Part shown: positions 59,231 through 64,000 of the stretch, in pieces | How positions within the stretch are numbered: position 1 is the first letter of the stretch | Layout: every line of letters begins with the position of its first letter | NCBI RefSeq assembly: GCF_000764555.1 | Contig: NZ_CP009574.1 | Location: 992,001 to 1,056,000 of the forward strand | Direction: 5' to 3' | DNA: 64,000 bases | Source of the DNA: Candidatus Francisella endociliophora | GTDB taxonomy: Bacteria > Pseudomonadota > Gammaproteobacteria > Francisellales > Francisellaceae | Program-made: the position numbers and the translations under genes | Notes under the pieces: model-generated | The model's input: the letters and a program-made list of their open reading frames with translations, nothing else | What the model was told of the DNA's origin: nothing | Database searches by the model: none

Positions 59231-60226
59231 TTAGGTTGTAGAACCAAATAGTGCTTTTGTAAAATCTTCTGCATTAAAAACCTGAAGGTCATCTATTTTT
59301 TCACCAACGCCAATAAACCTAAGAGGTAATCCTAGTTTTTTCGCTATAGAAAAGACAATACCACCCTTGGCCGTACCATCAAGTTTAGTAATAGTAATAC
59401 CTGTAAGGTTTACAATTTCATTAAATGCTTCTGCTTGACTAAGAGCATTACCTCCAGTTGTTGCATCAACAACTAGCATAACTTCATGAGGAGCTGTATC
59501 ATCTACTTTTTTGATAACTTTAACGACCTTTTTAAGCTCCTGCATAAGATTATCTTTATTGTGAAGTCTACCAGCTGTATCGGCAATAACAACATCGACA
59601 CCTTTTGATTTAGCCGAGCTAATTGCATCATATATCACAGAAGCACTATCTGCCCCTTCATGTTGATATACAACTTGAGTATTATTTCTATCTCCCCACT
59701 CTCTGAGCTGCTCAACTGCTGCAGCTCTGAAGGTATCACCAGCTGCAAGCATCACAGACTTACCCTCAGCCTGGAGTTTTTTAGTAAGCTTGCCAATAGT
59801 TGTAGTCTTACCAACTCCGTTAACACCAACAACGAGGATTACATAAGGTGTTTTATCAGAATCAATTTGCAAAGGCTGCTGAGATGGTAAAATTATCTCA
59901 GTAAGTTTCTCTTGGATTATTTCATTTAGCTTATCTGCTGTTTGAAGCTCATTTCTGGCAACCTTATCACGTAAATACTCAACTATCTCATCAGTTGCTT
60001 CTACACCAACATCCGCTGTAAGAAGTTGCATCTCAATATCCTCAAGAAGCTCTTCATCAACTACCTTCTGACCCATCAATATTGTGCCTAGACCGCTACC
60101 AAATTTATTAGCAGTTTTTGATAATCCTGATTGTAATCTTGAAAATAGTCCTTTTTTATTGTCCTGATTTTGTACTTTTTCTACAACTGAAGTACTTTCT
60201 GTATTCTTCTTTTTCTTAAAAAACAT
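59231..60226 (-). CDS. ftsY: Signal recognition particle receptor FtsY
   Basis: SRP GTPase that docks ribosome-nascent chain complexes at SecYEG. The 331-residue protein has the NG domain with G1 GVNGVGKTTTIGKL, the DTFRAAAVEQL segment, G3 DTAGR and G4 TKLDGTAKGG. The acidic A domain found in E. coli is almost absent (short charged start KKKKNTES), as in many compact FtsY proteins. It is 37 bp after the FimV-like gene's start region on the same strand and precedes the large channel. Confidence 0.96.
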   Translation of the reverse strand: MFFKKKKNTESTSVVEKVQNQDNKKGLFSRLQSGLSKTANKFGSGLGTILMGQKVVDEELLEDIEMQLLTADVGVEATDEIVEYLRDKVARNELQTADKLNEIIQEKLTEIILPSQQPLQIDSDKTPYVILVVGVNGVGKTTTIGKLTKKLQAEGKSVMLAAGDTFRAAAVEQLREWGDRNNTQVVYQHEGADSASVIYDAISSAKSKGVDVVIADTAGRLHNKDNLMQELKKVVKVIKKVDDTAPHEVMLVVDATTGGNALSQAEAFNEIVNLTGITITKLDGTAKGGIVFSIAKKLGLPLRFIGVGEKIDDLQVFNAEDFTKALFGSTT

Positions 60227-60263
60227 TTTTTATTACTCTGGAAAGTTTAATAATTAGATAAAA

Positions 60264-61583
60264 TTAATCAAAATACTTATCTCTAAGTTTAGCTATTTTT
60301 TGATGTAATGGATCAAACATGCTTACAATATTCTTCGACTTAATAAAGTGAACCTCTCCTTCAAATGCAATTTCGTCTCCAGCTTGGGCATATACTTCTA
60401 AAAGCTTATAACGCAAATCTATATTATTAGGATCTTTCTCTAAAGAGTCTTGTATTGTAATACTCGCCTCTACATACTTTTCACTTTCAAGAAATTGTTC
60501 AACAAGTTCATTTATATATTGAAGCTCTTGTTCTGCTTGATACTGAGTATCAATCTCTTCGATTTGGCTTTCATCATCTTGAGATTTGTTAACAAGACTA
60601 TCATCTGTATTTGTCTCAAAAACTACACCTTTTTCTGTTTTTACAGCAACATTTTTTTCTCTATTATCATATAGATTATGCTCATGAGAGTCTTCTTGAT
60701 ACTCTTCATCATCTAGTGCTGAATTATCATGCTCATTCAAAACCGGTCTTTGAGGCTCAGATGTCCCAACATTGCCAAAAAAGTCAAATTCTTCTTGAGG
60801 TCCATGGTGAGCATCTCTAGACCTATAAAAGTCATTATCTGAAACTACTGGAGATATTCTCGACATTAGATGATCTCTTTTTTTCTTACCAAGAATTTCT
60901 TTCTCTTGCTCTCTTTTTATACTCTTACTTTCCCAAATTCTTTTACCAATGAATACTACAGCGATTAGTATTACAATATATATAATAAGTTTAAGTAATG
61001 TACCTAAAAATGATCCCGAACTAGAACTACTTCCATCATCCGATGCAGTTTCTTCAATATCATCAGAGTTTATTTGAGTATTTATGTCACTACTATAAGT
61101 TTGTACCTGACTATCATCTCCTGGAACCAATGCTGGCACCTTATCTTGACTTATTACACTAGGACTTGAAGCTGTATCATAGTCCTGATCAGAGTTAGAT
61201 GATACCATAGAGTTATCACCTAACTTTGAGTCTAAGTTAGTTTTACTATCAGAATCAGTGTCACTAGAATCATTATATGATCCTTGGATCATTTGATTTC
61301 TAGTTAGAGTTAAACCATCCTCAACTTCATCTTTTGTAGTTGGAACAGCTAGCTTATCACCTATTTTTATCCTATTATCTACTATCCCAGGGATCTCTGA
61401 TTTATTTATCCCCTTAATTGCATCTGTCATCTCAGATGTACTAACACCCTTTACCGAATGGTTTTTTGCTATTTTATATAAATAGTCATTTGATTTAACT
61501 GTATAAATCTCCATTGAGAAAGCTGACTGTATTGCAACCACAGCAATACTAGCTATAAGAATTTTATTGATACCTTTTAACAT
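60264..61583 (-). CDS. FimV-like LysM/TPR protein
   Basis: The 439-residue protein has an N-terminal signal (KILIASIAVVAIQSAFS), a LysM-type peptidoglycan-binding segment (YTVKSNDYLYKIAKNHSV, about 28-85), a Ser/Asp-rich linker, one membrane helix (about 199-216, IYIVILIAVVFIGK), a charged cytosolic region and a C-terminal helical repeat domain (residues about 355-438). This order is that of FimV, which in Pseudomonas supports type IV pilus assembly and cAMP signalling. It is not beside the pilin genes, but it may serve the same pilus. Family call is good, naming less so. Confidence 0.78.
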   Translation of the reverse strand: MLKGINKILIASIAVVAIQSAFSMEIYTVKSNDYLYKIAKNHSVKGVSTSEMTDAIKGINKSEIPGIVDNRIKIGDKLAVPTTKDEVEDGLTLTRNQMIQGSYNDSSDTDSDSKTNLDSKLGDNSMVSSNSDQDYDTASSPSVISQDKVPALVPGDDSQVQTYSSDINTQINSDDIEETASDDGSSSSSGSFLGTLLKLIIYIVILIAVVFIGKRIWESKSIKREQEKEILGKKKRDHLMSRISPVVSDNDFYRSRDAHHGPQEEFDFFGNVGTSEPQRPVLNEHDNSALDDEEYQEDSHEHNLYDNREKNVAVKTEKGVVFETNTDDSLVNKSQDDESQIEEIDTQYQAEQELQYINELVEQFLESEKYVEASITIQDSLEKDPNNIDLRYKLLEVYAQAGDEIAFEGEVHFIKSKNIVSMFDPLHQKIAKLRDKYFD

Positions 61584-61661
61584 TTAGCACCCTAACAAAT
61601 ATATTGTAAACAAAGACTAGAAAATTATAGCATATTTTTTCAGCTTAAAAAGTATCTGATT

Positions 61662-63239
61662 TTAATGCTCTCTTGTCGCACTGAAAATAATATCTGGATT
61701 CTTATCTTGTGCTAGCTGTAGATTTACTCCAGTTGGAGCTAAATATGTCAAATATCCTGCACCATCATACGATAGATTTGCCTGATATTTATTTTTAAAA
61801 TCATTGAGCTTTTTCTCATCATCGCAAAATATCCAACGAGCTAGAGCAACATTGACACCTTCATACGAGCACTTAACATTGTACTCACTTGCTAAGCGTT
61901 GAGCTACCACATCAAACTGAAGTACACCAACAGCTCCAACAACCAAATCATTTGATATAACAGGTTTAAACACTTGAGTAGCACCTTCTTCAGATAACTG
62001 CACTAAGCCTTTTTGTAGAGCTTTCATTTTTAGAGGATCATTTAGTTTAACTCGTTTAAAGATCTCTGGAGCAAAGTTTGGTATACCTTTGAACTTCAGC
62101 TTCTCTCCCTGGGTAAAGCTATCACCAATCTGAATACTACCATGATTATGTAAACCTATAATATCCCCAGCATAACCTTCCTCAACTTGCTCACGCTCGC
62201 CTGCCATAAAAGTAAGTGCCTTTGATATTTGCATATTTTTTCCAGTTCGCTCATGATAGATTTTCATACCTTTTTCGTATTTACCCGAACAGATTCTAAA
62301 AAATGCGATTCTATCTCTATGCTTTTCATCCATATTTGCCTGGATTTTGAAGACAAATCCAGTCAACTTTTGCTCGTCTGCCTTAATCCGTCTCTCATTA
62401 GCCTCACGCCCTTGTGGTGCTGGTGCAAAATGTGTAAAACCATCCATCATCTCTTTAACACCAAAGTTACTAAGAGCTGTACCAAAATATACGGGTGTAA
62501 GTTTACCTTCTAAAAATTCTTTTTCATCAAATTCATTACTAGCGCCACGGACTAGTTCAATTTCCATCTCAAGATCATCATAAAGATCCGCACCTATTGC
62601 ATCTTTTGCATTTGCTAGACCTTTTATTTTTTTATAAGGATGTATTTCATGACCATGCCCACCTTCAAAGAGAGTTACCTCATCATTATATAGATCATAT
62701 ACACCTTTGAAAAATTTGCCCATACCAATTGGCCAGTTCATTGGGGCACACTTGATCTTCATAATATCTTCAACCTCATCAAGAAGTTCTAGAGGATCTC
62801 TTGTATCACGGTCAAACTTATTCATAAAAGTCAAAATCGGTGTGTCACGTAAGCGACAAACATTCATTAGCTTAATTGTTCTATCCTCAACACCTTTAAC
62901 AGCATCTACAACCATCAAAGCTGAATCAACCGCAGTAAGAGTACGATAAGTATCCTCTGAGAAATCTTCATGGCCAGGTGTATCAAGTAAATTCACTACA
63001 CGATTGTTATAAGGGAACTGCATCACTGAGGTCGTGATAGAGATACCTCTATCTTTTTCCATTTGCATCCAATCAGATGTTGCATGAACACCACTTTTTT
63101 TAGCTTTTACAGTACCCGCTGTCTTAATAGCATTTCCGAATAAAAGCATTTTTTCTGTAATAGTTGTTTTACCTGCATCTGGATGGGAAATAATCGCAAA
63201 AGTTCTACGTTTTGCAATTTCTTTTAAAAAATCGCTCAT
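61662..63239 (-). CDS. prfC: Peptide chain release factor 3
   Basis: Class II release factor, a GTPase that removes RF1/RF2 after peptide release. The 525-residue protein has G1 [14 protein letters not shown]3 [10 protein letters not shown]4 NKFDRDT and the RF3 C-terminal domain with [17 protein letters not shown]. Length and the ordered motifs distinguish it from EF-G. It lies 72 bp after tmk. Confidence 0.96.
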   Translation of the reverse strand: MSDFLKEIAKRRTFAIISHPDAGKTTITEKMLLFGNAIKTAGTVKAKKSGVHATSDWMQMEKDRGISITTSVMQFPYNNRVVNLLDTPGHEDFSEDTYRTLTAVDSALMVVDAVKGVEDRTIKLMNVCRLRDTPILTFMNKFDRDTRDPLELLDEVEDIMKIKCAPMNWPIGMGKFFKGVYDLYNDEVTLFEGGHGHEIHPYKKIKGLANAKDAIGADLYDDLEMEIELVRGASNEFDEKEFLEGKLTPVYFGTALSNFGVKEMMDGFTHFAPAPQGREANERRIKADEQKLTGFVFKIQANMDEKHRDRIAFFRICSGKYEKGMKIYHERTGKNMQISKALTFMAGEREQVEEGYAGDIIGLHNHGSIQIGDSFTQGEKLKFKGIPNFAPEIFKRVKLNDPLKMKALQKGLVQLSEEGATQVFKPVISNDLVVGAVGVLQFDVVAQRLASEYNVKCSYEGVNVALARWIFCDDEKKLNDFKNKYQANLSYDGAGYLTYLAPTGVNLQLAQDKNPDIIFSATREH

Positions 63240-63311
63240 TTTATACTCTTAATATAATGTTTCTAAATATAAATATTTTAATGAAAGAAGTTTACTAGAA
63301 AAGTGTTAGTT

Positions 63312-63935
63312 TTAAAAATTAAAATGATTATCTAGTGTATGGTATATTTGCTTTTCTATTTCAGATATAGATAGAGAAGCATCAATCTCAACCGCATGAT
63401 TTGACTTTTTCACCAGATTTTTAAAAGTCTGTCTCGCTCTATCAAAGAACTCTAAACCTGCTTGCTCAATCCTATCAGGATCGCCAACTTTTTTAGCTCT
63501 CTGCAATCCAACTATAGGATCAATATCTAAATATATGACTAGATCTGGCTCACATTCAGCAACAAAATGCTTATTTAAAGCCTCAAGCTTAACTAAACTT
63601 ATGCCTCGGCCACCGCCTTGATATGCCATACTAGACCAATAGAACCTATCCGACACAACATTTAATCCTTTTTCTAAACTTGGTTTGATTAAATTTTGAA
63701 TATGTTGAACTCGGCTTGCATACATAAGCAAAAGCTCAGTATCTGAATGTACTGATTCATCTGCATAGTTTTTTAGAGTAAGATTCCTAATATCTTCGGC
63801 TATTTTTGTTCCACCTGGCTCACGAGTATATACTGCACCCAAATTCTTTTTCTCAAGATATTTTTTAATAAAGTTTATCGCTGTGCTCTTACCAGCACCA
63901 TCAAGCCCCTCTATAACAATAAATTTACTTTTCAT
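63312..63935 (-). CDS. tmk: Thymidylate kinase
   Basis: Phosphorylates dTMP to dTDP. The 207-residue protein has the P-loop [13 protein letters not shown] at the N terminus, the DR(Y/F) motif in [19 protein letters not shown] and the TREPGGT nucleotide-binding segment, typical of bacterial Tmk. It is the first gene visible of this minus-strand run, 15 bp after the partial membrane protein. Confidence 0.96.
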   Translation of the reverse strand: MKSKFIVIEGLDGAGKSTAINFIKKYLEKKNLGAVYTREPGGTKIAEDIRNLTLKNYADESVHSDTELLLMYASRVQHIQNLIKPSLEKGLNVVSDRFYWSSMAYQGGGRGISLVKLEALNKHFVAECEPDLVIYLDIDPIVGLQRAKKVGDPDRIEQAGLEFFDRARQTFKNLVKKSNHAVEIDASLSISEIEKQIYHTLDNHFNF

Positions 63936-63950
63936 AAGCTACTCTCTAAA

Positions 63951-64000
63951 CTACAAACCCTACTATACTTGCAGACAATAAACTAACCAAAACAGCTCCA
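63951..64000 (-). CDS. C-terminal end of a membrane protein (partial)
   Basis: The minus strand ends in an open frame reading GAVLVSLLSASIVGFVV and a TAG stop at 63953-63951, i.e. a hydrophobic membrane helix at the C terminus of a protein that continues past the right edge. It looks like the last helix of a transporter (for example NhaA-type), but only 16-17 residues are visible, so the family is a guess. Confidence 0.4.

Overview
This window is an AT-rich (roughly one third G+C), densely coded piece of a gammaproteobacterial chromosome. Protein sequences, gene order and base composition fit best with the genus Francisella or a close relative; this is inference from recognised families, not a database match. 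I see no prophage, transposase, rRNA operon or CRISPR array. Most of the window is core genome, with a few lineage-specific insertions.

Layout. 1-5.5 kb (minus strand): start of prfA, then hemA, then a four-gene minor-pilin cluster (PilV-, PilW- and PilX-like prepilins plus a secreted protein with a duplicated domain). 5.6-10.8 kb (plus): yfgM-like, bamB, a Bcr/CflA-type MFS pump and parE. 10.8-18.3 kb: ampD, a PAP2 phosphatase overlapping a CecR-type TetR regulator, an HlyD/ABC/ABC-2 efflux module, rppH, a glycine-zipper lipoprotein, a DMT transporter and a cytosolic HAD phosphatase. 18.4-24 kb: a 2OG-Fe(II) oxygenase, a PGPGW membrane protein, xerD, the rpsP-rimM-trmD-rplS operon and divergent metK. 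24-27.4 kb: GNAT, acyl desaturase, tsaD and lapA.

27.5-41.7 kb is the large transcription/translation block, all on the minus strand: tRNA-Tyr, tRNA-Gly, tRNA-Thr, tuf, tRNA-Trp, (a secreted-protein gene), secE, nusG, rplK, rplA, rplJ, rplL, rpoB, rpoC. Several RNA signals can be read directly: a terminator after tRNA-Trp, an L10-type leader before rplJ, a long hairpin between rplL and rpoB, and a near-consensus promoter before tRNA-Tyr. A six-copy tetranucleotide repeat precedes the secreted-protein gene.

41.9-53.2 kb: a Dda-like helicase, a truncated MscS-type channel, an unknown multi-pass membrane protein, glycerol catabolism genes (glpF, glpD, glpK) interrupted by a repeat-rich 382-bp spacer, and a cluster of two MFS transporters, an ATP-grasp ligase and a small outer-membrane-like protein. 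53.2-64 kb: uvrD, a lipid-linked-sugar flippase-like protein, a large MscK-type channel, ftsY, a FimV-like LysM/TPR protein, prfC, tmk and the last residues of a membrane protein.

The least familiar pieces are the minor-pilin cluster with its Trp-rich duplicated-domain protein and a PilX-like protein carrying a large beta-rich body, the OMP/ATP-grasp/MFS cluster, the structured insertion inside the rimM-trmD junction, and a hairpin that masks the metK ribosome binding site. None of these functions is proven by the sequence alone.
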